This document shows, piece after piece, positions 8,393 through 17,702 of a stretch of DNA of 64,000 bases; the stretch's first letter is position 1; each line of letters opens with the position of its first letter. A program made the translations under genes and the position numbers. This DNA is from Alphaproteobacteria bacterium (GTDB taxonomy: Bacteria > Pseudomonadota > Alphaproteobacteria > RF32 > CAG-239): positions 1-64,000 of the forward strand of contig SUUY01000003.1 in the NCBI GenBank assembly GCA_015062285.1, in the 5' to 3' direction. Below the pieces are notes generated by a model that did no database searches, was not told the DNA's origin, and saw only the letters and a list, made by a program, of their open reading frames with translations.

Positions 8393-9292
8393 ATGAAAAA
8401 AGTACTACTCACCGGCTCCACCGGATTTATTGGCTCCCAAGTGACGGCAGAATTGTTGCGTCGCGGATATGAAGTTCACGCTTTGGTTTATCCGCCATTC
8501 GCACCGGAACAATCCAATCTTGTACAACATGAGATGAATTTACTTGATAGCAAAGCAGTTGATGAATTTTTGTCACAGCACAATTTTGAGAGCCTAATTC
8601 ATCTTGCATGGTATGTCGGCCCCAAGTGCCAAACTTCACCTTTAAATTTAGATTGGTTAACTGCTTCAATAAATTTAATTAAAAGTTTTCAAAAAAATGG
8701 CGGTAAAAAGGTAGTTGCAACAGGTTCTATGAGTGAATATGATTTTTCTTATGGCTGGTGCAAAGAAAATGATACTCCTCTAAAATCATTGTCTTTATAT
8801 GGGCAAAGTAAAGCTGCATTATATGAAGTTATTACAAAATTTGCAGCTTACAATGACATGTCTTTTACATGGCTTAGATTGTTTAACTTATATGGTCCGA
8901 ATGAAAAATCGGCTCGTTTAATGCCGTATGTGATTAATACAATGCTTAAAAATGAGGATGTTAAAGTAAGTCCGTGTACTCAAATTCAGAATTATTTACA
9001 TGTAAAAGATGCCGCAAAGGCAATAGTTCAATGTTTTGAGAGTGATATCACAGGAGCCATAAACATCTGTTCAGATCAAGCTATAAGACTAAGTGATATA
9101 GTAGAAAAAATTGCCGAATATACTGATTTCAAAGGACAAATTATGTGGGGAGCTATTCCTGCCAGTTTTGAACAGCAATTTGTTAGCGGAGATAATACCC
9201 GACTAACTAAAGAAGTCGGATGGAAACAAGAAATTTCTTTAGCAGAAGGATTGAAAGATACAATAAATTGGTGGAGAAATAATAATGTTTAA
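8393..9292 (+). CDS. NAD(P)-dependent sugar epimerase/reductase (SDR family)
   Basis: A 299-residue extended short-chain dehydrogenase with GSTGFIGSQV as the dinucleotide-binding loop (residues 8-17) and a Tyr-x-x-x-Lys pair in LYGQSKAAL. It sits between the CDP-glucose synthase and the CDP-glucose 4,6-dehydratase. It therefore probably reduces or epimerises CDP-4-keto-6-deoxyglucose, as Abe- or Prt-like enzymes do. No DdhC-type 3-dehydratase is present, so a 3,6-dideoxyhexose is not obviously the product. The exact reaction is inferred only. Confidence 0.8.
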   Translation: MKKVLLTGSTGFIGSQVTAELLRRGYEVHALVYPPFAPEQSNLVQHEMNLLDSKAVDEFLSQHNFESLIHLAWYVGPKCQTSPLNLDWLTASINLIKSFQKNGGKKVVATGSMSEYDFSYGWCKENDTPLKSLSLYGQSKAALYEVITKFAAYNDMSFTWLRLFNLYGPNEKSARLMPYVINTMLKNEDVKVSPCTQIQNYLHVKDAAKAIVQCFESDITGAINICSDQAIRLSDIVEKIAEYTDFKGQIMWGAIPASFEQQFVSGDNTRLTKEVGWKQEISLAEGLKDTINWWRNNNV

Positions 9293-10346
9293 AGATTTTT
9301 ATAAAGGAAAAAAAGTATTAGTTACCGGGCATACTGGATTTAAGGGAACATGGTTAACACTTTGGCTTAAGTCTTTAGGAGCCGAAATTTGTGGCTATAG
9401 TTTAGCCCCCAATACATCTCCATCAATGTTTGAAGAATTAAAAGTATCTGAAGGAATAAAGTCAGTTATTGGAAATATATTAGATCAAGACTTATTAAAT
9501 CGTACTTTTGAAGAGTTTAAGCCGGAAATAGTGTTTCATTTAGCAGCTCAACCAATTGTTCGTTTATCATACAAAGAGCCGGTATCTACTTACGAAACAA
9601 ATGTTATAGGCTCATTAAAAGTTTTGGAAGCTGCTCGCAAATGTGGTACTGTCAAGGCCTTTGTTAATGTAACAACTGACAAAGTCTATGAAAATAACGA
9701 AAGCGGAAGAAATTTTGAAGAAACAGACCCATTTGGTGGATATGATCCATATTCATCGTCTAAAGGTTGTGTCGAAGTTATGTCCGCATCTTATAGAAAT
9801 TCATTCCTGCAAGAAGACGGCAGTTATGCAATGGCAACCGCTCGTGCCGGAAACGTAATTGGCGGAGGCGATTGGGCTTTAGATAGACTAGTTCCTGATT
9901 GTGTCAGATCAATTAATAAAGATGTTAAAATTGAAATTCGTAATCCGGTAGCTGTTAGACCATGGCAACATGTTTTAGAGCCGTTATCCGGTTATATGCT
10001 GTTGGCTGAAAAATTGTTTACAGAGGGAAAAAAATATGCAGAAGGTTTTAATTTTGGCCCCAAAGAAGATAGTGTTTTAACTGTTGCGAATGTATCACAA
10101 AAAATAACTGAATATTATGGTAAAGGGGAAGTTGTAGTTCATAAAGTAGATAATCTGCATGAAGCAAAACTCCTAATGTTATCTATAAAAAAATCTAAAC
10201 AAGTTCTTAATTGGGAACCGGTACTCAGCGCAGATGAGGCAATTAAAAATACTGTTTTATGGTACAAAAAGTTTTATGCCAATGAAAATATGCAAAATTT
10301 TACACTTGAGCAAATTAACAATTTTCAAGAAAAGGCAGGTCTATAA
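9285..10346 (+). CDS. rfbG: CDP-glucose 4,6-dehydratase
   Basis: A 353-residue SDR enzyme of the RfbG/DdhB family: KVLVTGHTGFKGTWLTLWLK is diagnostic, with YDPYSSSKG holding the catalytic Tyr-x-x-x-Lys and ARAGNVIGGGDWALDRLVPD as the CDP-sugar binding block. It converts CDP-glucose to CDP-4-keto-6-deoxyglucose using bound NAD+. It overlaps the preceding epimerase gene by 8 bp and the following glf by 1 bp. Confidence 0.93.
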   Translation: MFKDFYKGKKVLVTGHTGFKGTWLTLWLKSLGAEICGYSLAPNTSPSMFEELKVSEGIKSVIGNILDQDLLNRTFEEFKPEIVFHLAAQPIVRLSYKEPVSTYETNVIGSLKVLEAARKCGTVKAFVNVTTDKVYENNESGRNFEETDPFGGYDPYSSSKGCVEVMSASYRNSFLQEDGSYAMATARAGNVIGGGDWALDRLVPDCVRSINKDVKIEIRNPVAVRPWQHVLEPLSGYMLLAEKLFTEGKKYAEGFNFGPKEDSVLTVANVSQKITEYYGKGEVVVHKVDNLHEAKLLMLSIKKSKQVLNWEPVLSADEAIKNTVLWYKKFYANENMQNFTLEQINNFQEKAGL

Positions 10347-11479
10347 TGACAATTGCAATTGTTGGATGCGGAATAACCGGTTGTGTTATAGCCAGAGAAT
10401 ATGCCGAAAAAGGCGAGCAAGTTATTGTTTTTGACCGCCGCAACCATATTGGTGGAAATTTATATGATTATGTAGATGAACATGGAATAAATGTTCATCA
10501 ATACGGCCCTCATATTTTTCATACCAATAGTGAAAAAGTTTGGAACTTTGTAAACAAATATGGAAAATGGCAAGATTTTTCTCTTATATGCGGAGCTGTA
10601 ATTGACGGGGTATGCGTTCCTACTGCATTTGATTTTACTACCATAGACACTTTTTTTGCCAAAGAAAAAGCCGAAATAATAAAATCTAAATTACTATCAA
10701 AATATAAAAATCAAACAACTGCCACGGTTTTAGAGTTGTTAGAATGTGACGATGCAGATATTAGAGAATATGCCGAGTTTTTATATGAAAAAGATTATAA
10801 GCCATACACAGCTAAGCAATGGGGTATTAGTCCGGAGAAAATAGACAAGAGTATATTTAAGCGAGTTCCGGTTAGAATTGGATATAAAAAAGCTTATTTT
10901 GATGATAAATATCAAGCTATGCCCCAAGGTGGATATACAGAATTTCTCCGCAATATTTTGGATCATAAAAATATTACCGTGCAATTAAATGTAGATGTGA
11001 TTAACATTTTAAGTATAAATGACGACCAAATATCACTAAAAAACTATCCTGAAGTTAACACCATTTTTTATACCGGTGCATTAGATGAGTTATTCGGATA
11101 TAGATTTGGGCATTTGCCATATCGTTCATTACGTTTTGATTGGAAATATGAAGACCAAGAAAGTTTTCAAGACATGCCGGTTGTCGCATATCCGCAAGCG
11201 GAAGGATATACCCGAATTACAGAATATAAAAAATTACCAAACCAAAATGTAAAAGGCACAACATATGCCGTTGAATATCCGTTGCCGGTTTCAGACAATG
11301 ATGATGTTGAGCCATATTATCCGGTTTTAACTGACGATAGTCAAAAAGCTTTTTCTCAATATAGAGAGCTAGCATCAACTATCAAAAATTTGGTTTGTTG
11401 TGGCAGACTGGCTGATTTTAAATATTACAACATCGACCAAGCTATCGAAAACGCATTAAATGTTCTGGAAGGAAAGTAG
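10346..11479 (+). CDS. glf: UDP-galactopyranose mutase
   Basis: A 377-residue flavoenzyme. The FAD-binding motif IAIVGCGITGCVIAREYAEK opens the protein, then NHIGGNLYDY and QYGPHIFHTN. Conserved RIGY and PQGGYTEF are present, with RLADFKYYNIDQ near the C-terminus. It interconverts UDP-galactopyranose and UDP-galactofuranose, so the island glycan very likely contains galactofuranose. It is part of the continuous operon and has a TAATG stop-start junction with rfbG. Confidence 0.95.
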   Translation: MTIAIVGCGITGCVIAREYAEKGEQVIVFDRRNHIGGNLYDYVDEHGINVHQYGPHIFHTNSEKVWNFVNKYGKWQDFSLICGAVIDGVCVPTAFDFTTIDTFFAKEKAEIIKSKLLSKYKNQTTATVLELLECDDADIREYAEFLYEKDYKPYTAKQWGISPEKIDKSIFKRVPVRIGYKKAYFDDKYQAMPQGGYTEFLRNILDHKNITVQLNVDVINILSINDDQISLKNYPEVNTIFYTGALDELFGYRFGHLPYRSLRFDWKYEDQESFQDMPVVAYPQAEGYTRITEYKKLPNQNVKGTTYAVEYPLPVSDNDDVEPYYPVLTDDSQKAFSQYRELASTIKNLVCCGRLADFKYYNIDQAIENALNVLEGK

Positions 11480-11482
11480 AAG

Positions 11483-13444
11483 ATGAACACTCCCAAAGTT
11501 TCAATTTTAACACCGATTTACAACCACAAAGTTGAATATGTTGAACAATGTCTTGAAAGCTTAAAAAATCAAACCATGCAAGATATAGAATTTATTTTAA
11601 TTGATAATGGTGCAACGTATGAATCAAAAGATTTAATAGAAAAGTATGTGAATCTTGATTCTAGATTTAGAGCAATTCATATCGAAGAAAACAAGGGATA
11701 TGGTTATGCAATGAATCTTGGCATAGACGAAGCAAGAGGAGAGTATGTCGGAGTTGTTGAATCAGACGATTGGATTGAACCGCAAATGTACCAAGACATA
11801 TATACTTTAGCCAAACAAAATAATGTAGATATCGTTAAGGGCACATTCAATCCATATTACGATGAAAATGAAAATAATGCAACATATGACAAAGTTGCAG
11901 TTCCAAGATATCCAGCCAATATGTACAACCGAATACTAAATAAAGAAGAATCAGTACTAGTTCCAACTTTTAATCCTGCATACTGGAGTGGCTTATATCG
12001 AAAAAATATGTTAATTGAAAAAGATTGTTATTTTTCTCTTAATCTTGGTGCTGTTTGCCAAGATGCAACATTTAATTTAAAAACATGGCTTGCTGCAGAA
12101 ACCATATATTTATATAGAGAATTATATTATCATTATCGTTTATCTAACCCAAACTCTTCAAGATATAATAGATTAACAACAGCATTTGGTGATAACAAAG
12201 AATGCGAGTTTTTATTCAATTGGATGATAAAAAATAAAAATAGATTTACACCGCTCGAATGGAGTTATAGCGGAAAACATATCTATGCTAGATCTTTCGG
12301 GCAATTAAGAGGTCGACTAAACCCAAAAGAAATTTCTCTGTTATCCAAATTAAAATATATATCCTTTGCATTATCGCCATTATTTAAAAAAATGTTAAAT
12401 TGCAAAGAAATACCTTTTTTCAATGTATTAAAAAAAGAAGAGTTCAAGTCTGTAAAATTAATAGCACAACAACCATTATTATTCTTTATAAAAGAATTTA
12501 AACTCCTGCAAAAAATTTTTTCTTGCGTAAATTCTCAAGATAAAAAAAGAAAAATAATAACTATTTTAGGCATAAAAATTAAATTAAAAAGAAAAACAAA
12601 ACCTGAAGAAATCTTTTTAACTGAAATTATAGCCTGCAGAAATTATATCAAACAAAAAAATTATTTAAATGAAATGAATTTATCAGCAAGTAAATTACAT
12701 CCTAAAACATTTGCAAATTATAAAAATATATATAACGATAAAGAATTAGTTCTTTTTGCAACAGGTCCAACAGCAAAACACTTTAGCAATATTAAAAATT
12801 CTGTCACAATAGGTGTAAATCGTGCATACTTAAGAAATGACATTAAATTAGATTATCTTTTTGTTGCATCAGCCCATGATTATGATGATATAGAAGATAT
12901 TTCTAAAATTAACTACCCGTTAGAAAAATTTTATGCAATTTTGCCAAATGACATGCTAAGGAGCAGGGAAAATTTTAGATCTGGTTTTATACCCGAGTCA
13001 ACAACAATTCGCCACCAGGCAAAAAGATTTTATGTAAAAGACATTGCTGATAGAAATATATCGCGCGAAGACTTAACAATGACATACGATATTGAAACAC
13101 TACCTTTGACTTGCTGGGGCTCAATTGTTTCACTTGCACTTCAATTTATGTTTTATACAAATCCCAAAAAAATATATTTAGTTGGTTGCGATTGTACACT
13201 AGAGCCACATTTTTATGACGAAACCAAAAAATCAAATTTAAATCTGCCAGGCATAATGCAGGGATGGAGAGAAGTGCAAAAATTTGCAAAGGATTTTCAT
13301 CCAGAAACAGAAGTTATCTCAATCAACCCAGTTGGCTTAAAAGGCATGTTTAGAGATGTCTATACAGAAAGTTTTTTGGCTGAACATCCAGAAATAGATA
13401 GAAAAATGGTTGAAATATTAAATGAAAAAGGAGAAATAAAATGA
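11483..13444 (+). CDS. Two-domain protein: GT2 glycosyltransferase fused to a DUF115/GT42-like domain
   Basis: 653 residues. The first about 230 are a GT2 domain (VSILTPIYNHKVEYVEQCLE, VESDDW). A basic linker follows. The last about 220 form a second domain with ATGPTAKHF, GVNRAYLRND, a CWGSIVSLALQFMF helix and KKIYLVGCDCT. That pattern recalls DUF115-type and GT42 sialyltransferase-like folds (small Gly-rich loop, N-R, then a hydrophobic strand ending G-x-D). Because neuB and neuA follow directly (the neuB ATG overlaps this stop), the second domain is a candidate nonulosonate transferase. That assignment is inference; the GT2 half is secure. Confidence 0.75.
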   Translation: MNTPKVSILTPIYNHKVEYVEQCLESLKNQTMQDIEFILIDNGATYESKDLIEKYVNLDSRFRAIHIEENKGYGYAMNLGIDEARGEYVGVVESDDWIEPQMYQDIYTLAKQNNVDIVKGTFNPYYDENENNATYDKVAVPRYPANMYNRILNKEESVLVPTFNPAYWSGLYRKNMLIEKDCYFSLNLGAVCQDATFNLKTWLAAETIYLYRELYYHYRLSNPNSSRYNRLTTAFGDNKECEFLFNWMIKNKNRFTPLEWSYSGKHIYARSFGQLRGRLNPKEISLLSKLKYISFALSPLFKKMLNCKEIPFFNVLKKEEFKSVKLIAQQPLLFFIKEFKLLQKIFSCVNSQDKKRKIITILGIKIKLKRKTKPEEIFLTEIIACRNYIKQKNYLNEMNLSASKLHPKTFANYKNIYNDKELVLFATGPTAKHFSNIKNSVTIGVNRAYLRNDIKLDYLFVASAHDYDDIEDISKINYPLEKFYAILPNDMLRSRENFRSGFIPESTTIRHQAKRFYVKDIADRNISREDLTMTYDIETLPLTCWGSIVSLALQFMFYTNPKKIYLVGCDCTLEPHFYDETKKSNLNLPGIMQGWREVQKFAKDFHPETEVISINPVGLKGMFRDVYTESFLAEHPEIDRKMVEILNEKGEIK

Positions 13445-14328
13445 CAAGACCTATAATTGTAGCAGAAATTGGTTGTAATCATAAAGGCGATATGGAGATA
13501 GCCCATCGTATGATAAAATTATTAGGAGTATTCAAAACGTTGAATCCTGATAGTGCTATTGATATTGTAAAATTTCAAAAAAGAACCAATAAAGAATTAC
13601 TTACACCTGAAGAATATAATGCTCCACACCCAAATCCTGTTAATAGTTATGGTGCAACTTATGGAGAGCATCGTGAATTTTTAGAGTTTAATCAAGAACA
13701 AAATGCACAGTTAAAAAAATGGTGTGAGGAAGAAGGGCTTGTTTATTCTACTTCGACATGGGATCTGACAGCGGCAAAGGAGATTGTAGCTTTAAATCCT
13801 AAGTTGATAAAAGTGCCTTCAGCATGCAATTTAGATTTTGATATGTTGGCATATTTAAGAGACAGTTATACAGGTGAAATACATTTATCTTTTGGAATGA
13901 CAACTAAGGAAGAAGAAAAGAAAATTATTGATTTCTTTAAGGAAAAAAATAGAGCTAAGGATTTGGTTATTTATGCCTGTACCTCTGGTTATCCTGTTCC
14001 GTTTGAAGATATTTGTCTTAATGAAATTGTTAGATTAAAAGAAACTTACGGTAAAGACGTAAAAGCTATCGGATTTTCCGGACACCATTTAGGTATAGCA
14101 GTTGATGTTGCAGCATTAGCCTTAGGTGCAGAATATTTTGAACGCCATTTTACCTTAGACAGAACTTGGAAAGGAACAGATCATGCAGCATCTTTAGAAC
14201 CGGTAGGTTTGCAAAAATTAGCTCGTGATTTACGTAATGCATCTAAAGCATTGTCTTCAAAATCAGAAGATATTCTAGACATTGAAAAAGTTCAAAGAAA
14301 GAAACTAAAGAGAAAAGTAAATGACTAA
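13441..14328 (+). CDS. neuB: Nonulosonic acid synthase (NeuB-like) lacking the antifreeze domain
   Basis: A 295-residue NeuB-family aldolase with PIIVAEIGCNHKGDMEIAHR at the N-terminus, KFQKR, STSTWDL, KVPSACN, ASGY-equivalent CTSGYPVP, GFSGHHLG and ERHFTLDR. It condenses phosphoenolpyruvate with a hexose or hexosamine derivative to give a nine-carbon acid. Usual NeuB proteins are about 345 residues with a C-terminal antifreeze-like (SAF) domain. This one stops just after the TIM barrel (VQRKKLKRKV), so the SAF domain is absent. That absence, with a KdsC-like phosphatase nearby and no UDP-sugar epimerase, makes a Kdn-9-phosphate type synthase plausible. Confidence 0.85.
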   Translation: MTRPIIVAEIGCNHKGDMEIAHRMIKLLGVFKTLNPDSAIDIVKFQKRTNKELLTPEEYNAPHPNPVNSYGATYGEHREFLEFNQEQNAQLKKWCEEEGLVYSTSTWDLTAAKEIVALNPKLIKVPSACNLDFDMLAYLRDSYTGEIHLSFGMTTKEEEKKIIDFFKEKNRAKDLVIYACTSGYPVPFEDICLNEIVRLKETYGKDVKAIGFSGHHLGIAVDVAALALGAEYFERHFTLDRTWKGTDHAASLEPVGLQKLARDLRNASKALSSKSEDILDIEKVQRKKLKRKVND

Positions 14329-14995
14329 TATTGCATTTATTCCTGTTCGGGGGGGATCTAAATCAATCCCCTTAAAGAACATTAAGTTACTAAACGGCAA
14401 GCCGTTAGTTTATTGGACAGCAAAAGCAGCAAATGATGCTCAATGTATAGATAAGGTTGTTATTGCAACTGATAATGATGATATTCGTTCAGTTGTAAAA
14501 AGCTTTAATTTGCCTAAGGTTTCTTTATATGATAGAGATGCAGAAAATGCTAGTGACACAGCATCAACAGAAAGTGTAATGCTTGAATATATAAATAAAT
14601 CAAATTTAAATGATGAAGATAATTTCTTTTTGATACAAGCAACATCACCATTATTAAAAAGCAATCATATTGAGGAAATGTTCGTAAAATTAAAATCAGA
14701 TAATGCGGACTCAGCCCTTTCTTGCGTTAGAAACAAGCGTTTTTATTGGTCTGAAGATGGTAGGCCTTTAAATTACGATTATCGTGCTCGTCCACGTCGT
14801 CAAGATTTTGCAGGATTGATGATGGAAAATGGGGCTTGCTACATTAATTCAATCGGTAATATTAAACGGGATAAAAATCGTCTTTCTGGAAAAATTTCTG
14901 TTTATGAGATGCCTGAGTATACAGCCGTTGAAATTGATGAACCTGATGATTTTTTATTAATCGAAAAATTAATGGAGAAACATCAAAATGATTAA
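14321..14995 (+). CDS. neuA: Acylneuraminate (nonulosonate) cytidylyltransferase
   Basis: A 224-residue CMP-sugar synthetase. IPVRGGSKSIPLKNIKLLNG is the CTP-binding signature, QATSPLL is the conserved acid-binding block and IDEPDDFLLIE lies near the C-terminus. It activates a nonulosonic acid as its CMP ester for transfer. It is coupled to neuB upstream (8-bp overlap) and to the phosphatase downstream (8-bp overlap). Confidence 0.9.
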   Translation: MTNIAFIPVRGGSKSIPLKNIKLLNGKPLVYWTAKAANDAQCIDKVVIATDNDDIRSVVKSFNLPKVSLYDRDAENASDTASTESVMLEYINKSNLNDEDNFFLIQATSPLLKSNHIEEMFVKLKSDNADSALSCVRNKRFYWSEDGRPLNYDYRARPRRQDFAGLMMENGACYINSIGNIKRDKNRLSGKISVYEMPEYTAVEIDEPDDFLLIEKLMEKHQND

Positions 14996-15449
14996 ACTTT
15001 TTGCGACAGATGTAGATGGAACGCTTACTGATGGATGTATGTGGTATGCGGATAATGGTTTAGAGTTAAAGAAGTTTAACTTTCGTGATGGACATGGATT
15101 TCAATTATTAAGAGAAGCAGGCATAAAAACAGCAATTATAACATCTGAAAACACACCAATTGTTCAAAAACGTGCAGATAAATTAAAGGTAGATTATTTA
15201 TCCATGGGTAATCATGATAAGTTATCTTATATGAAAACTTTATGTGCAGATTTAGGCATTGATTTATCGGAAGTTGCTTATATTGGAGATGATGTTAATG
15301 ATGCGAAATTATTAGCTGCAGTAGGATATGCTGCTTGTCCAAATGATGCTCATCCTGATATAAAAAAAATAAAAAATATAAAAATATTATCACAAAATGG
15401 CGGCAATGGTGCTGTAAGAGAATTTGTGGATAAGTTATTAAAATTATAA
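14988..15449 (+). CDS. KdsC-like HAD phosphatase
   Basis: A 153-residue C0-type HAD phosphatase with FATDVDGTLTDG (nucleophile Asp and general-acid Asp), ITSEN as motif II, a lysine in NHDKLSYM and IGDDVNDAKLL as motif IV. This subfamily includes 3-deoxy-D-manno-octulosonate 8-phosphate phosphatase and the phosphatase of Kdn synthesis. Its position after a NeuB-like synthase and NeuA suggests it dephosphorylates the nonulosonate 9-phosphate before CMP activation. A KdsC role in Kdo synthesis is the alternative. Confidence 0.82.
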   Translation: MIKLFATDVDGTLTDGCMWYADNGLELKKFNFRDGHGFQLLREAGIKTAIITSENTPIVQKRADKLKVDYLSMGNHDKLSYMKTLCADLGIDLSEVAYIGDDVNDAKLLAAVGYAACPNDAHPDIKKIKNIKILSQNGGNGAVREFVDKLLKL

Positions 15450-15460
15450 ACGGAGGCAAT

Positions 15461-17338
15461 TTGATTAAAATATTTATAACACATAAGGATAAGCATAATA
15501 ACTTAGTATCAGACATAATAACGTCCATACAAACAGGACGTGTTTTTGCAGCAGAGAATTTTGATAATATGCTTGGGGACGATACTGGAGATAATATTTC
15601 TTTTTTAAATCCAACATTTTGTGAATTATCTGCAATTTATTGGGTATGGAAAAACCAAGATAAAATAAATCTTCCTGATTATATAGGTTTTATGCATTAT
15701 CGCCGTCATTTTTTGTTTGGAAATAAAGAATATAATCCAAATTACTTTGGATTGGTGAAGTTTAGTGAATTAAACTCAGATTATTTAGAAAATGATTTAA
15801 CTTCGGACAAGAATATTACAAAAATTTGTACTGCTTATGATGCTATAATTCCTCAAAAAATAGATGTTACAACTCTTGGTAAAGATATAAATAATTATGA
15901 CCACTATAAAAATCATCATAATATAAAAGATTATGATAAAGTTATTGAAATTATATCAGATAAATATCCCGAATATTTGCCTTTTGTAGAAAAATATAAT
16001 ATTTCAAAATATGGCTATTTCTTAAATATGTTTATTTTTAAGAAAGAAATATTTAATGAATATTGTACATGGTTATTTGATATATTATTTGAATTATATA
16101 ATAATATTCAAATATCTCAAACTGATAGCTATCAGCAGCGGACGATAGGTTTTATTTCTGAACGGCTAACTGCAATTTATATATATAAATTACTAAGCAA
16201 AGATTACAAAACGTTGGAGTTACCGGTTAGTTTCATAGAACATGAAACTATTATTAAACCTGTATCTGATAATGTTATTCCTATAGTGGTATCATCCAGT
16301 AATCTATACGTTCCTTTCTTATCTGTACTATTAGAAAGTATTAAGGATACCGCAAATTCTAAATATATATATGAAATCAACGTTTTAGAGCAGAACATAT
16401 CTACAGAAAATAAATTAAAAATAAAAAAACAATATCTAAATTCTAATATAAAAATAAAGTTTATTAATTTAGGAAAAAGCTTAGACGAGCTAAAAAAAAT
16501 TGTAGAAAGTAAACACTATTCAGAGGACACATTTTCAAGATTGTTTATTCCTAAATTAATAGAACATGATAAGTGTATTTATTTGGATATAGATACTATC
16601 GTGTTAAAGGATTTAAAAGATTTATACGATACAGATTTAGAAGACTATTATGTTGCTGCCTGTAAAGATCCTCTTTTTACAGGAATGACTTCAGGTGACA
16701 AAAATTTAAAAAAATATGTTGATAATGTTTTAAGGCTTGATGATTATAGGCACTATTTTCAGGCAGGTGTAATGGTCATGAATCTAAAAAAAATGCGAGA
16801 AAATGATATAACTAATTTGTGTTTAGATACTTTAATGTCAGTAAATTTTAGATACGCAGACCAATGTTGCTTAAATTATTTGTTGAAAAACAATGTAAAG
16901 TATATCGACATTAGTTGGAATTATCAGGTATATTTTCAACAGCGTCAATTTACGAATTTAAAGTTTCATTTATCTGTAAATGATTTACAAAAATACTATA
17001 ATGCATATTTGAATCCTAGAATAATCCACTACTCAGGTAAAGAGAAACCATGGTTTTATCCTGATGCAGAATATGCTGATATATGGTGGAAATACGCCCG
17101 CAATACTCCATTTTATGAAGTAATAATTGCTAGAATGATTGATGCTGTAAGCCAATATAATACGCAGCTTGTTTATATCATAAACAACCTTTTATATTTC
17201 AGAATTAAAAAATTTTGGTCTCAGTTGAAGAAAAATTTGACATTCGGCAAACGGCGACAAAGATATAAAGATAAATATGAAAGAATAAAGCAATTAATCA
17301 AAGATGCTAAGAAATTCAAAAAGCAAATATTAAAATAG
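15461..17338 (+). CDS. Two-domain protein: DUF4422 plus GT8 glycosyltransferase
   Basis: 625 residues starting at a TTG preceded by CGGAGG. The N-terminal about 250 residues match the DUF4422 pattern (ELSAIYWVWKN, IGFMHYRRHF). The C-terminal part is a GT8 domain (about 270-530) with the D-x-D metal site in CIYLDIDTIVLKDLKDLY, then FQAGVMVMNL and IIHYSGKEKPW. GT8 enzymes are retaining galactosyl- or glucosyltransferases. The tail (about 560-625) is strongly basic. It is the last gene of the glycan operon and is followed by a terminator. AT content is higher than in the first genes of the operon. Confidence 0.85.
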   Translation: MIKIFITHKDKHNNLVSDIITSIQTGRVFAAENFDNMLGDDTGDNISFLNPTFCELSAIYWVWKNQDKINLPDYIGFMHYRRHFLFGNKEYNPNYFGLVKFSELNSDYLENDLTSDKNITKICTAYDAIIPQKIDVTTLGKDINNYDHYKNHHNIKDYDKVIEIISDKYPEYLPFVEKYNISKYGYFLNMFIFKKEIFNEYCTWLFDILFELYNNIQISQTDSYQQRTIGFISERLTAIYIYKLLSKDYKTLELPVSFIEHETIIKPVSDNVIPIVVSSSNLYVPFLSVLLESIKDTANSKYIYEINVLEQNISTENKLKIKKQYLNSNIKIKFINLGKSLDELKKIVESKHYSEDTFSRLFIPKLIEHDKCIYLDIDTIVLKDLKDLYDTDLEDYYVAACKDPLFTGMTSGDKNLKKYVDNVLRLDDYRHYFQAGVMVMNLKKMRENDITNLCLDTLMSVNFRYADQCCLNYLLKNNVKYIDISWNYQVYFQQRQFTNLKFHLSVNDLQKYYNAYLNPRIIHYSGKEKPWFYPDAEYADIWWKYARNTPFYEVIIARMIDAVSQYNTQLVYIINNLLYFRIKKFWSQLKKNLTFGKRRQRYKDKYERIKQLIKDAKKFKKQILK

Positions 17339-17363
17339 CAATGCTTTTATAAATTATCCATCT

Positions 17364-17398
17364 TCCCTCAATGTCTTTACACTGAGGGGATTTTTTTG
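17364..17398 (+). terminator. Terminator of the island polysaccharide operon
   Basis: The stem CCCTCA / TGAGGG (17365-17370 / 17383-17388) is followed by a run of seven T, 26 bp after the last glycosyltransferase gene. Confidence 0.82.
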
Positions 17399-17539
17399 TC
17401 TGTATATTAGCAATCCCGTCTAAATTGTAGCAAAATGTCATTGAATCTGTGAGTTTTAGGGGCTCCCGGATGGGTTTATTCACGATATAATATAAATAGT
17501 TAATGAGTAATAACACTATTTATGAAAGGAGCTAACACC

Positions 17540-17677
17540 ATGTATTATCTAGAATTACGTTATACAAATGGTCAAGTTGTCAGATTACCTGAACCTTATT
17601 TTCTTTGGCAAGAAGCTTATACAGCATCCTTAAAGCGTTTTTGTTCGCAATATACTGTAACAATTGTTCAAGATTAA
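17540..17677 (+). CDS. Small protein of 45 residues, function unknown
   Basis: A short frame reading MYYLELRYTNGQVVRLPEPY and ending YTVTIVQD. GAAAGGA precedes the ATG at good spacing, and the gene lies 25 bp upstream of the next well-marked gene. The Tyr/Leu-rich N-terminal beta-like pattern is not diagnostic. The ribosome binding site and the conserved spacing with its neighbours support expression, but no function can be assigned. Confidence 0.5.
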   Translation: MYYLELRYTNGQVVRLPEPYFLWQEAYTASLKRFCSQYTVTIVQD

Positions 17678-17702
17678 TCCATTTATTAAAAGGAGACTTG
17701 CT

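Noticed and set aside
8427..8669. 80-codon minus-strand ORF inside the epimerase gene
   Set aside because: Shadow frame of a well-supported sugar epimerase gene with overlapping neighbours on the plus strand.
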